From Typha latifolia (Eukaryota > Streptophyta > Magnoliopsida > Poales > Typhaceae): a stretch of DNA of 64,000 bases. The notes under the pieces are model-generated. The model made no database searches and was not told where the DNA came from. It was given only the letters and a program-made list of their open reading frames with translations. Each line of letters begins with the position of its first letter. Within the stretch, counting starts at the first letter, position 1. The position numbers were made by a program, and so were the translations under genes. Positions 23,027-36,429 of the stretch are shown here, in pieces. Location: contig CM034102.1 of NCBI GenBank assembly GCA_019914945.1, positions 2,159,501 to 2,223,500 of the forward strand. The letters are read 5' to 3'.

Positions 23027-26000
23027 AGCTTCTACATTCTAACATTCAAGGTTTGGACATCTGGTGACCCACAACCTTGCCGTAGCTCTGTAGATTGGAA
23101 TATTAAAATTACTAGCCTTTTGCCTCTATTAATTGGATGTTATATAACAGATTAGAAAGTGATTCTTGATCTCAGTGATTCTTTTGGTTTATTTAAGAGA
23201 ACCTTCTTGTATGGCCCATTAGTTTCAAATGCAAATTTCATCTTTCGGAGATCAACAAGAATAATTGCAACTTGTGTTCACCTGTACAGGTGATCTAATT
23301 AGCTTAGAAAAGTGCTTGGTTTTTAGGTAGATTTAGGTGAATTGTTAGGCAAACTAGTGTGAGACTCCTAGCAAATGCTCCTAATTTTCAATAATTCTTC
23401 AGACATTTCAGAATATATTCTATTAGAGTAGTTGATGACTCTTAATACAAGAGTTAATACTTATCATGATACTAAATGATGCCCTTACATATCTCCCAAC
23501 AGAAGAATTAGTTAGGAAGAATTAAAAGCTTCTTCAGATAGCATCTCAAAACTTTTTGACCACCATATCCTTTGGGCCAAACTTAGGATGCCAAACTTAA
23601 AAGGCTTTAGATTAATTAATACTTTAGCCGTACCACCTTATCACATGATTCATCGCACTGGTTGTTGAATTAGCTAACCCACCTCCCCAACTGCACAAAA
23701 AATGTTTAAATTTTCCACCACTTTGCCATCTCTTTCTCTGCTCAATAATTCCCTCGGCATTATATACTTTCCATCACTGATTAATAGCAGCCTTTTCTGG
23801 AACAAATCTAATTGTTAATTGTGTTGCTTTTATACCCTCTGGTGTATGATAAATTTATTCTGAGTATAATAACCACTAATTGTAGGCTTAGTTGCTAACG
23901 AATCCCTTAACATGCGCTTATGTCTCCCTTCAAGGGGGGAGTACAGTTCTTTCTGAAAGGATCAAATGAACTGGATCTTGTCCTATGCTTTGGCTTATGG
24001 CCCTGGAGATTAATTTAATCGAAATCTTTTATTGTATTACTTCATATGATAGTAAAATTATCCAAAAAATTTATTATTGTGGAAGTTTGCATAAATATTT
24101 GTTAGCGGTAATAATCTAATTTCAAAGAGTCACAAAAAAACTCGAACAAAAAATAAATTAATTAATTAAATAAACTTACAGATTATAAAAATTTTGAATA
24201 GACGAATATAGTGTTGGACACTATCTCTTTAAGGCATCTTGTCATATGCTTTGGCTTATGGCCTCGGAGATTAATTTAATCGAAACCTCTTATTGTATTA
24301 CTTCAGATGATAGTAAAATTATCCAAAAAAATTATTATTATGGAAGTTTGCATAAATATTTGTTGGTGGTAACAATCTAATTTTAAAGAGTCACTCACTT
24401 TTTTTTATTTTTCATTGCCATGATACCTACTTTAGAGTCAATTTTCATTAAGTTCTTTTCATGGATTTAACTAAGTGAATATATGACAATTAAATACTCT
24501 TTGAGCTAAATTAATTATACTATTAAACCATCATTAATAATGTGTGAGCTCCATTTAAAATTTAGTTCAAAATTAATAAAAAATTTATGTCAAATATATG
24601 AATGTACCAACAATATTAACATACTGTAAGCTTGTTTTGTTAGCAAAATATGTTACCATCTTTTGGGACTCATATGCATCAACTATTTATTATGTTTATA
24701 GATTGATTGTATATCTAAGAGTTAATTATATCTCGGCCCCCTCAACTATCCGATTGTATAATTTTTAACCCCTTAAATTATTTATATGTGTCGCTAAGCC
24801 CCTTCCTCCATTATTTCATTAGAAATTTTGATAAAAATAATTTAAATTTTTTGACTAACTTAATATATAGATAAAAGTGTATGTCTTTCTTTCGTATTTT
24901 CCCATCTTCTTCTTTAATATCCTATATAACAATTTATTAAATATTAAATTCTAAATCGATCTTCTCTAATTGTTTTAAAATTCACTTCTAATAAAAAAAA
25001 TGAGAAAATTTAAGAAGTGTATATATTTATTATTATTATTATTTGAGAGGGTGAAAGTAATATGGAAAGGAAAGTGAGATTTTTATGGGGGTAAAAAAAA
25101 AGTAATTAATCCTATATTTAATGTGTTATTGAAGGACATCATGGGTGTCTAATTGTTTAATTATGTGGTCTTCTGGTTACACCTCCTTGCATTAAATGAT
25201 GGCAGATGGGTCTGATGAGATAATAATGGCATGGAAAGGCCTTCTCAAAATAATAATACTTTCCACTATACTTTGATGGAAATATTAAGTAGTATAAAGT
25301 TTTATTTCATTATCCAAAGCAATCTCTACGTTCTTGCTTCGAAATTCATCTACACTCATGTGGCTTAGAACTGAACAATAGAATGAGCTGCTACTTTGAA
25401 GTCAATTTTGTAATTTGGATGTTAAAATTTTCATTTGATAACTTTATTAAAATATCTTTCTCTTTATCTTTATTATTATTATTATTCATATCTTATCATA
25501 TGAGTATTTATTATTATGATGATAGTTTTATTTTATTAACAAACAGTTTCCATATAAAAGAATTAAATTAATTATAATCAAATAAAAAAAAGAAGAAAAA
25601 AAAAAGTCAATGCATTCCATATCAATTTGCAGCTTATCTGTAAGGAGTTTCCTTGTGGTATTAGAAATCTCCCAACTTTTTATGGCTATAATTATATAGA
25701 ATCTTTTTTTTATAATTATTTTTACATATTATAACAGGCTGTGGTATAATTTTCAATCCAATCCTCTCAACAAAAGATTGCTCCTCTTAGTTTCTTTAAG
25801 ACCATATATTCAAAGAACAAAATTAATATGAGCCATGTATCAAACTTAAATCACTGAGTTTAAGCTCAGGGTATCATTTAGTGTGATGGTTAGAATGAAA
25901 TATTTTTTCGGGGTTAGATGTTCTTGGTACTATTTTTATGCAAATTTTCTAACTAATTTTATGAATGAAAGTTTGGCTCCAAAATGGAAGCAAACTCCCA

Positions 26001-26989
26001 ATAGATTTTTGTTTCTAATTTTTTTTTTTTTGTTGCTATAAGAGAATTTTAAAAAATTTATTGGTGAGTGGTTGGTCCCTGGTATGCAATCCCCTTTGAA
26101 TTATTGATGAAGTTGATGTCAATTCACTACATTTAATGTTTATTGTATGGAGTACTCCAATTTGATGAAAGGAAAACTGGAAAAGGGTATCTCAACTGTT
26201 TGTTTAGAAATATATTTTTATGGAGAGGAATATTATACACAGAATAGTGATTGGTCTTAATTAATTTATGCTGATAATTATCCTACCATCTACCAAATTT
26301 TGAAGTGCATTTTTATAATAATGAGATAGTGATATATATTTAAAAAAATACTATCTACTAATATAAATCGAGACCCATGTTAGAGAGTAGAGATGCGTAA
26401 TGATATAACATTAAGATCTCTCATTCCTTTAAATTTAGCTGACTCAAAAAGAATTTTTTTTAATGGAAGTAGAGAAGTCTTATAGCTGCATCAATTTTGA
26501 GGAAAAAGGTGATTCCTTTTCGACTCGCTTCTTCCACTGTCGTTGTTGAATTCTCTCTCTCTCTCTCTTTCTCTTTCTCTCTTCCTCTGAGCTCTACTTC
26601 GTGAGAAGTTTCTTGTTTATGTGGCTTTCATGCCCAAAAGTTGATACCTTTTCCAAAAATTCTACAGTGTTTGGCCGTGAAATGCGTTGAAACGCTTCAA
26701 CTCCTCTGAAAAATCTCTCTCTTTCAACTGGGTTCGTCTCAGATCCGCTTTTTTCCGCCATCTTTGCGCCGATTTCGTCTCAAAGTTCTGTTTGGAGTGT
26801 TTTTGTTTTCGTAATCAGAGTTTACAGCAGAAATCTCTTTGAGATCACTCTGTGCGCCACTGGACAGCTTAGTTCTATCCTCAAAATCGGAATTTGCAAA
26901 CTTGTTACTTCAAATAGAATCCCTATTCGGGTTCTCGTAAAAGTCTGTGCTTTCCGATCCTTTGATCTTTTTCGCTCGACAGCAAATCC
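23027..26989. other. AT-rich intergenic region and methylesterase leader
   Basis: Nearly 4 kb without a supported gene. It contains the tandem duplication at 23975-24394, annotated separately. A CT tract at about 26551-26581 lies in what is probably the 5' leader of the methylesterase gene (about 26500-26989). The remainder is AT-rich with short poly-A and poly-T runs. Confidence 0.6.
23975..24394. repeat. 261-bp unit, partial tandem duplication
   Basis: Positions 23975-24133 and 24236-24394 are direct copies of 159 bp at an offset of 261 bp, with about a dozen mismatches counted by eye. The 102-bp spacer is not repeated after the second copy, so this is one full unit plus a partial second one. 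No terminal inverted repeats or coding frame are seen. It could be a small tandem duplication or the remains of a short element. Confidence 0.85.
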
Positions 26990-29605
26990 ATGGGCAACGG
27001 ATTGGCCCGGCTGCTAAAGAAAGACCAGAGAGGTGGCAATGGGTCGCGAAGCAAGAGGGGATCGAATTCGAGGTCACAGAGGAAGATGGCAGCGGAAGAG
27101 GAGCTATTGCATCGCCAAGCCCTTGCAATGGCGATCCAACAACATCACTACTCGCAGCGGTTCGAAGGCTCGTTGTCGCGGAGGATCGACGGCTCCATGT
27201 CGCGAAGGATCGGCTCCACCAGCTCAAGGAGAAGGGATCTCCCTGAGTCCATGGCTAACGGAAAGGTGGTCAATTTAGAATTTTGACCTTTTTAGTCTTC
27301 CAGTTCATGTTAATTTTTAATGATTAGATCTTACTTTTATATGACCCATGATACATTGCTTTTCTTTGCATGAGACTTTCTCACCTTTCTTGAAACCAAA
27401 GATAGCTTTTATATCAATTTATACTGTGAGGCATCTCTGCTTTTGATACTTATATGTCTTGTTCCTTTTACAATGATGGTTGTGAATTGTCAGTCGATAA
27501 GATGTGGATTGGGTGTTTTGATGCACTGATCTTTGATTTGGGGAGTGGCTAGATCCAAGATACTGGTGTGGAGCTTATGAGTGTCGTCTTTCGGTAGTGG
27601 TAAATGAGACACAATTATATCTTTGTTTGCTTAGTTTGAGAACCTCATGTCCACATGAAACAGCTTGTGAGCTGAAAAGCTCGGTTGGAATGAGGCACTG
27701 TGGCGTGAAAGAGTCATGATTCCCTCTTTCATCAATTTGCAAGGGCTGGAGTTAATTCTCTAGGAATAGTTCCACTTGTAACATCAAAATAATCATTCTT
27801 GTTTTCTTTCTGTAACTAGTAAAGATGTAGATAACATCTAGTTGACCTGGATATCTACTACTCCTGATGATACTATGCAAGTGCTGTGGTGGTTAATATT
27901 CCTTAGTGTTTACTCTATTGTTCATGGTCCATCATGAATCTTTTAACATTCTTGGTTAGAAGCAGTTGTAAAGGATTCAAATTCTAGTGTATAGGAAACA
28001 GAAAGTAGTTTTGTTGAATAATTTATTTTAACTGAAAGATAAAGCAAAGTTAAGCTGTTAGCTACAGCATAAGCATGAATGATGTTAACAGATATTTGCT
28101 TTTGCATTTAGTGTCTTATAATGCATGCAAAAAGTTGATGCTTCATTTATATATTTGTGATGTCGTACATGAGATTTCATCAGCAGCTGCACATATCCTT
28201 GAGTTAAAGTTGCACTTCTTCATTCATCATAATGGACTTCATGAACCTAGCAGATTTTTGCGGTTTCTCACCCTGTTGCAGCTGTATGCCTTGAGATACT
28301 GGACTTTCACCTTCGGTCCCAGAAGTCATTCTGCCATATGTTGCCATCTTATTTGTATTGTCTGTCAGTTAAATATAGCAAGAAAGTTGACAGTGTCCAT
28401 AAAGTCAGTCGTTTTTCTCCATGAAATGCCTAAATATTCTTAAATTTACTGTTCAAGCTGTCTTTTATAGAAATAAATTAGGAAACACATACATGCACAT
28501 GCATGCAGACTTAAAACTCACAGGGCAAGTACATGCATGCACACAGATATGCAATCACTAAACATGCACATGCATATTTATAGACATGCATACCTAAAAG
28601 ACGCACACGTACACACGTGTACCTATATATGTGGGTAAATATTGAATAGTCATCTAAATAAAGATAAACAGGAAGGTTTCCACATAGATGACCCCAAATA
28701 GTTTGGGAGGAGTTGTTCATATCTCTCCATACCTATCTTAAAGCTCATATAACAGAGCCTGTACCGTTTCTTAAATTGACTGATTTTGCATATGATTACC
28801 ATCTCTTTTTGTAACCATTATATGTATTTAAGGCACACTACCTTTTACGTTAACAGCCTTTTGATCCATAATTGATTTCTTTCTTCTATATTCTCCGGCT
28901 AATGAAATTATTATAATTACGAATAACACTTTCAAAACATCTTAGATTTTGCCTTCAAAGAATGATTTTGCTTTTGTTTAACAGGACATGAATGATCCTT
29001 CTGGTGTTAGATAGATGGTTGATGTAGCAATTCATTATATTGATTGCTTATTTGATGTATAAAATTGCTCACTTTTTTTTCACCTTTCTTCAATGATTCT
29101 TTCAGGTCCCAATTTTCCTTGAGAATCTTGAAACTAAGAAATTTGTTCTAGTTCATGGAGAAGGATTTGGAGCATGGTGTTGGTATAAGACCATGTCTCT
29201 GTTGGAGGAAGCTGGCCTGCATCCTATTGCTTTGGATCTCACAGGTTCTGGTATAGATCAGACCGACACGAACAGCATTGCAACATTGGCAGACTATTCA
29301 AAACCTCTAATCGATTACCTTCAGAGCCTTCCTGAGGATGAAAAGGTGACCTTCAATGGAATATGTATGTTGTTGTACAGACATCAACTGTCATTTATTT
29401 CAACGAGATGTTGATTATTATTAGTTTTACAGGTTATTTTGGTTGGTCATAGTTGTGGAGGAGCAAGCATATCATATGCGCTTGAGTGTTACCCAAAAAA
29501 GATCTCAAAAGCTGTATTTGTTACCGCCACAATGGTACAGGATGGACAGAGACCTTTCGATGTGTTCTCAGAGGAAGTAAGTACCCTGCATTCACTAATG
29601 CCAGT

Positions 29606-29667
<62 letters not shown>

Positions 29668-31140
29668 CTAATATGTAACAACCTGCCTAACTACCTAATA
29701 TATATATACATATATATATAACTCACCCATGTGTACAAACGCACCACTGCCTACACAAGCATGCTAATATGTTAGCATGCGTATCTACTCAGACGCATAA
29801 CTGTCTGTGGTGCTTTGCTTTTTTGACATCTGACATATTGCTGCTTTGATTTCCTTACTGCACCCCTCGCCCCACTTATTCATTGAATTAGATGGAAATT
29901 CTCATTACTTGATTCTAATGCAAGGTCACCCCAAATTTAGCAGTGTTACAGGGTCGCCTGATTATTAGTTGCATTAGATAACTGATGTTCCAAACATTTT
30001 TAAAATGGTAGAAAACCCTTTCAACACTCCTGGTGTAACAGCCAGAAGCTGCATTCATGCTTCTGTACTGACTTTTCAAAACTGTGTTAGCTCACTCCTA
30101 TTCACATTTTTGCAGCTCGCCTCTGCTGACGTGTTCTTACAAGAGTCGCAATTTCTCATGTATAGTAATGGGAGAGATAAACCTCCTACTGGCCTCATGT
30201 TCGACAAACAGCAAATAAAGGGGTTATATTTCAACCAAAGTCCATCAAAGGTTTGTAACAATGTCAACTCATCTTCTTGAGATTGAACATAAATTTATTC
30301 TCTGCAATTGATTGTGCTTTTAATGAAAGCAGTTTACCATGGTAAAATGGAAAGAAAAATTTTCCTTTCCTATTATGAAAAGTGATTTTGATGTATAGAT
30401 GTGATATTTGCAATGTACAGATGCACCCTCTGGTAACCAATTTAACGAAGTGCATTATAGTTCTTATTGAATATGTCTTATTGAAAACCAATGCACTTGG
30501 TGATGCTTGCAATGGGTTTACAAGTTTTCCTCAGTTTTTTTTTCTTAATGAAAAATGAAAACTTGTTCAATCCTATAAAATGAATTAAATGCTTTCTATA
30601 ATTGGAGAACTGGTCATTAATTTGTCCAAATCTAGTGCTGCTTTCTTTCGTGTTTGCCTTGTAAGTTTATTATTACATGGCTACTAAATCAGAGGTTGTT
30701 ACCAATTCAATGGTGACTAAAAGAAACTTGTTATAACTTTCTGATCATCTATAGTTTCTATTTTAAAATTTTAACCAATAGAATTGTAAATGATATGTAA
30801 AATTATTTTAAGGACTAGCATGTTAAGGGGCTGAGATCTTTGACCAATGTGTGCATGGTGATTGCAGGATATCGCACTGGCCGCAGTATCCATGAGACCC
30901 ATCCCTCTAGCTCCGATCATGGAGAAGTTATCTCTTACCACGGAGAACTACGGCTCAGTCCGCCGGTTCTTCATCCAGACGCTTGACGACCACATGCTGT
31001 CACCTGATATCCAGGAGAAACTGGTCCGCGAGAACTCACCTCACGGGGTCTTCAAGATAAAAGGCGGTGATCATTGCCCCTTCTTCTCGAAGCCACAGTC
31101 ACTCAACAAGATTTTGCTCGATATCGCCCAGATCCAGTGA
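26990..31140 (+). CDS. Methylesterase, alpha/beta hydrolase (MES, plastid-type)
   Basis: Five exons, 26990-27265, 29106-29345, 29433-29576, 30116-30250 and 30868-31140, are all in phase 0 and give 355 aa. The product belongs to the SABP2/MES family, which hydrolyses methyl esters of hormones such as methyl-salicylate, methyl-jasmonate or methyl-IAA. A basic, Ser/Arg/Gln-rich extension of about 100 residues precedes the hydrolase domain, as in the MES11-15 group with predicted plastid location. The domain opens with FVLVHGEGFGAWCWYK. The nucleophile Ser179 lies in VGHSCGG, the acid is probably Asp305 or 306 in QTLDDHM, and His334 is in GGDHCPFFSKP, so the triad looks complete. The N-terminus begins MGN, a possible myristoylation site. 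Intron 1 is 1.8 kb, and intron 3 carries a long TC tract. Confidence 0.93.
29611..29665 (+). repeat. TC dinucleotide microsatellite in methylesterase intron 3
   Basis: About 27 perfect TC units lie 35 bp downstream of the exon 3 donor. The tract is long and uninterrupted, so it is probably length-variable between individuals. Confidence 0.95.
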
Positions 31141-31847
31141 TAGAATGTCACCAGAAAATGCTACATAACCTTACAGTGTAATGAAATCAGATGAGTCACA
31201 ATGTCTGATGCTGTACATAGAGGAGTAGCATATAGGTTGCAGGAGAAAATGAGATTTATTCGGGATACCTGAATAATGGACATGAGGGTAAATTATTGAT
31301 GGAGATTATCTTTAATTCCTATAGTGAATCAGTTATCTTTTGGCTAGCTTCTATGTTCACCTGGAGATCATTTCTGTGAGCATGAATACATAATTTGTCT
31401 ATCGTTAAAAAATGCAGAATGCATTCCTTGAACCTGGAGCATTTTTCGTTCAATAAAATCATAATTTAGGTGGTTATCTGTGGAAAAAAAAAACTGAAAA
31501 CTAAGTTTATGAATATCTGAAAGATTTCAATTTGTACCTTGTGATAGATAATTCTCAAATCTCTTGGGGTTTTGATTTCATGGTATTTATATCCAACTCA
31601 ATCTTTTGGATCTTAGCATGATATATATACATACATATATAATTGGGTTCAAAACCAATGGTAAGTTTACTAATTTCTAATCTGAATGAAAATAGTAAAA
31701 TGTCCTTTTTATTTATCTATACGGTATTCCTTCTCGTGTTTTACATCTCAAAGTTTACATATAAATTATCTCAAATACAAGAGCAGTGCAATAAATACTA
31801 GGAACAAATCTAATCTAAGTATAATAAGGATAATAATAATAATAATC
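31141..31847. other. Shared 3' spacer of two convergent genes
   Basis: This 0.7 kb stretch holds the 3' UTRs of the methylesterase (+) and of the GT31 gene (-). It includes AATAAA-like signals, for example AATAAAATC near 31451. No gene is supported. Confidence 0.6.
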
Positions 31848-33799
31848 TTAAAGAGCAGCGTTCCAAACTGCTCCTTCTCCTTCCCCGCACGTGTTATGCA
31901 CGTCCTTCATCCTCTCCACCGATTTGCATACCCCACTGCAGGACCAATCAAAAGATGCCACGCAAACATTTCCTGCTTTAGTCTTTAACTCGCAATCTAT
32001 CATTAACCATTTTTAAAAGTTAGTTTATTTTTTTTTTTGAAGTATAAAAATAATTTAAAAGAATATTCATATAAAAATAGATCTCAATGTAATTAACCCT
32101 GTTTCATAACTTTTCTCTCAAACTTGTTCTAAATTCGTCAGATATGGAGCAGATTAATAACTAAAAATAAATAGAAATCTAATATAACCTGGAGGAGTTC
32201 CACAACACATGCTCTTGTCGTCCACATGCTCGACTTCTAAGCCAATCAACCATGCACCCAAGGAAACATCCTCATTCGCATATCTATGCAATATTGGCCT
32301 GCAAATTAATTAATTTACCCAAACTTAATAACTTTATAGATATATGTATCATGTATGTATATATGCAAAAATAAACTTAATTTGAGGTTACGCATTAATG
32401 GAGATATATGCGGCAAGATCCTTAGATATTGCGTAAATTTGGCCGGTGGCGTGTCTGAAGTATTTATTCCCCTCTTCTCCAAATTTCCAGAACTCTGGTT
32501 CATGATATTTTAGTCCTCTGGAAGATAATTAATTGAATCCAGTAAGTAATATTAATTACGAATGCTTACGAATAAGTAATTAGAGTCCATCAACTTACTT
32601 CCGGGAAAGAACTAGTCCAGATTTCATGCAACCTATGTATACTCTTGGCCTCGTCCTATAGTTAGCAAGTTTACTTGCAAGCATACCTGCATAAGAAATT
32701 TTCATTCTACTACCATATTTGAACTTAGATTGATCGGTGATGAGGGTGGGAGCTTACCAAGATTGACGTGCACGTCGTCGTCGACCTTGACGTAGAAATC
32801 AGCGTCCCACGTGGCCACCGCCGTCGAGAAGTACAGTCTAGTCTTCGACGACAGCTCGTGGTATCCCTCGACGTGATCAAGCCTCAAGAAGTCCTTCGTC
32901 TCACCGTCCTCTGCGTCGATGGCACGGTCTAAAACCCCTCCCGGCGTCGCGCTGTGGCCGATAACGAAGCGGATTACGATGCCTTTCTCCTCTTCTAGTC
33001 TCCTGAGCTTATCTCCTACAAGAACGAAACCATGCACAAAAATTGCATGACTTAGTATACATACTATATATATATATATATATATATATATCATGAACAA
33101 GGACACAAATTGATCCTAAATCTTATGAGATTAACCTCGAGGTACCCAAGTCTCGCGAAGCGAATGACGCCTCTTCTTGCTGCTAAAGGCGGTGTTGATG
33201 CCGATCACGACGAACGCCTTCTGCAATCTTTTCATAGACGCCATGGACTTTAATGAACCTGGACCACTTCTGCTTGCTCTAGCTACTGCTAGTTCTAACT
33301 CTAGAGAAGAGACTGACTTATCCAAGGACCTAGAGAAAACAAATTATATACATGTTAGAGGAGGAGGACGCATTTGCATAATTCAAACAATTCTGGAGCA
33401 TAAGATGAGTAACGAGATTCCACTCACTGAATTGCTTCCAGTGTCTTCGTGACTTCATTCGTTACATCTAGTCTCTGCATAATTAATTAGTTGTGTAAAC
33501 TCTATTTAGATATATACGACTTAAAATTGGTGCATTTCTTTTCCCAAATTTTGATAGAAACTTACGCGCTTGTGCTCGTAATCATGAGGAAACAATGAGA
33601 TCCTTGATTCCCGAGAGATGGAAGTAGTTTTTCTTAAATTTGCCGACGGTAGCAGATCCTTTCGACTGCTAAAGACTAGACCAAGGAAGAAGCTCGCGAC
33701 GCATAATGGAACAATTGCTTTTCCTAGTAATGGCTTCCTGCGGAGTTTCTTCTCCGATTGCGGTGGTCGTTCGCTTACCGCCTTCATGAATCCGCGCAT
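31848..33799 (-). CDS. GT31 beta-1,3-galactosyltransferase
   Basis: Eight exons (minus) are 33799-33566, 33474-33428, 33329-33136, 33015-32758, 32686-32599, 32517-32392, 32298-32189 and 31996-31848; phases close to 401 aa. This is a type II Golgi enzyme. The N-terminal anchor (about residues 28-45) lies in a DUF4094-type stem with basic KKLRRKP before it. The GT31 domain has [16 protein letters not shown] and LRETW, then FVIGHS, then the metal-binding acidic triplet in [10 protein letters not shown]. Near the end come NEDVSLGAW and a Cys-rich tail with CCGTPP and DWSCSG. The family adds beta-1,3-linked galactose, in plants mostly to arabinogalactan-protein side chains; the exact acceptor of this member is not deducible. 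It is most like the Arabidopsis B3GALT1-8 group. The 3' end faces the methylesterase gene. Confidence 0.94.
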
Positions 33800-36429
33800 C
33801 GAAAGTATATGTATGAAGTTAAGATATATAGGAGCCTTTGAGGTAAACCATTACTAAGAAGTTATTTATAACAAGAATGTTATGGACTTGGAGGGATTAT
33901 GAAAGAGATTGATGGTGAAAGATTTTTTAGCATTAGAAAGAGAAGTGAGATAGAAGTGTGGGAGTTATTCATCAACATTTGGTGCACTACCAAAATACTG
34001 CCAGGCATTTTAATTAACCCCTTTCCATGTCACAACCATTTCAATTTGCAAGGAACTTGGTGTGACCTTGTATCATGCTCTGCTTGTGAGATGCACTGAA
34101 TTGAAATACTAATCAATCATTACACACCAAAGATGATTTGCATTAACAGCTTAATAGCCCATGCATTCAGGATATTAGCATATATTTTAAAAGTACCATG
34201 TTTAACAAATACAATGTTGACAGAAAATTAGTATTTGTGTAGATCCAAGATATTGATTTTATTGCAGTCATTAAAAAAAATTTGAATATTTAATTGCTAA
34301 ATCTATGTCTCTTATTTATTTTAAGTAGACAGCAAAGAGTCATTTATCAAAGAAAGAAAGAAAGAAAAAAAGTAAACCTCATCAACAGTAGGTTTGGCTG
34401 GCACCTATGTGGTGCAAAGGTCAATGGATCATGGGATGGCATTTCCTAAACTTGTCACCATTTTATTCCACAAATTCTTAGCCTGAATTAAACTACCACA
34501 TCACATGTTCCTTTGATGTTAATTCTTCCCAATTTAATCCCCTTTTTAGCTTTTCTTAGACTTCAAAAAGAGATGCCCTCCCATTACTAGCATCACATCT
34601 AGGTACATTAATTATTGAAGAAAAAACTCAAAAAATAGAGGGGCTTCAGAATCATTTGTGTTTCTTGTAGATATGGTAATGGCTAATGAATGCTCATGTG
34701 GGGTATTCAACTGGAAGTAAAAGATCGAAAAAGATTGAGAGTAACTTAACAAATTAAGAATGGTTGGCAAACTTACCAGAAGCTAGTAGGCTGTTAAAAT
34801 TTGCATGAATTGATTTGTATTGGGGCAAATGATCAATCATTCAATGCAGCATAATGCCTCATGAGAAGTAAGAAGCATGCCATGTGATTCTTATCTCAGA
34901 GAGAGTGATAGGCTATTCTACATGAACTATCCTTTCTCCACATAGTTACATTCAATTTGGAAGAAGATTTGAATCCTATGTACATTTTTATCCACAGTAG
35001 TTTATATTAGCTCTACTTGAGTTGCCATTATAGTTTGTGAGTGGGTCAAGATTCAGTAATTTATTTAAGCATCCAAAGTTCTACTTAAAGATAACTAGAT
35101 CAATCATTAGGCAAACATCATAAGAAATCATAACCTTCCCTGCAGTTCTGACCCACATTATGAGGTCCTACCTTATTATCATAAATTTGTAGTGAAAGGA
35201 AGCCTTTTACTTTATTACCAAAATGTTCCACTAAAGGTGTAAGATGGATTAAGATTACAGATTAGTTCATCATGCAAAAGTAATATCCAAAAGCAGTTCT
35301 GAACAATAATGAGCACAGCAAAAGGATCAACTTCAGATTACAGCAACATTAGCTAGTCAGAATAGAGTATTTATCCGGTTGTCACAAAGTAGCAGCCTAC
35401 TTATTACAAACCATGTCTTGTAACAGTACACAAAAATGCATCAAAGTCTCTCTGAATGTTAACAGCATTAGAGAGAGGGAGAGAGGGAAAGAGATCTTGG
35501 ACCTAACCATGGCACTGTTTGGAGGAGAGTTAGAGGAGATGGGACTCAAGAGAACAAAAAAAATATCTCCCTGATTCCACTTGATGTTACTCAGTGGGGG
35601 GTAGTTGGAACTCCAAAGCCATCTTTGGAGTTCATGACAAGTTAAGGACAGGAGGTAGGGCTAAATGCCAAAAACAAACATTAGCACTCCTTTAAACCTG
35701 TCTTTTTTATATATATATAGGCTAGAACTCTCCTTAGAGCCCTAACCACATGAATATACACAAAGACTGACAATAATGATGGTTAGTGAAAGGCATCTTG
35801 CCTTTGAAGGTGTTTGCTTACACCACAAAACCTTTTAGGTAAAATAGCTAAGAGTAGATAGGTTATGTGAGGTTGTAGTGAGGTCACAATTCACATGATT
35901 TAAGAGTTATTTCTTAAGCCTATCAAAGGCCAAGACTGGAACAATGACGAGGGCTTGCCTTAGCCCTAAAGATATTAAAGATCCTACTAATGCAGATGAT
36001 GCAAAGGAAGACTCACCCAAGAAGTCAAAGTTAAAATCTGAAAAGTCCAAATTTGGCTTGGTGTTAGCACATCCCCCCCTCCTTGGGGTTAGACTTGATT
36101 TTGGGTTCAAGTCTAAGTTGATTAGCTTTTTCTCTAGAGCTGAAGTCCCCCTTGGACTGGAGTTAGAAGTAACAGCCCACACATATGGGCAATGGTGCTT
36201 TGAGCCCATCCTAGGGCTAAAGCAATCATCCAATTTACCACATGAACAAGTGGAAACTGGAGAGCTCCTCCATATCCTCAACTTTGCACTTTTAGCCCTT
36301 CTTCTTTTTTTGACTAAACTTGGAGGAGTGACCATAAGGTCTACTTGTGTGTTAGAAATGGATGCATGGACTGACAGAGAAGGAAGAAAGATGAGGAAAG
36401 GAGAAGAACTCAAAGTGATGAAGCCATGG
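33800..36429. other. Intergenic region with probable 3' UTR of the RRM gene
   Basis: AT-rich spacer between the 5' end of the GT31 gene and the 3' end of the RRM gene. A GAAA run lies near 34352-34370. The part near 35907-36429 is open on both strands and is discussed under findings. No gene is firmly supported. Confidence 0.5.

Noticed and set aside
31686..31988. 100-codon + strand frame
   Set aside because: It lies antisense to the last exon of the GT31 gene, whose minus-strand reading matches the family tail.
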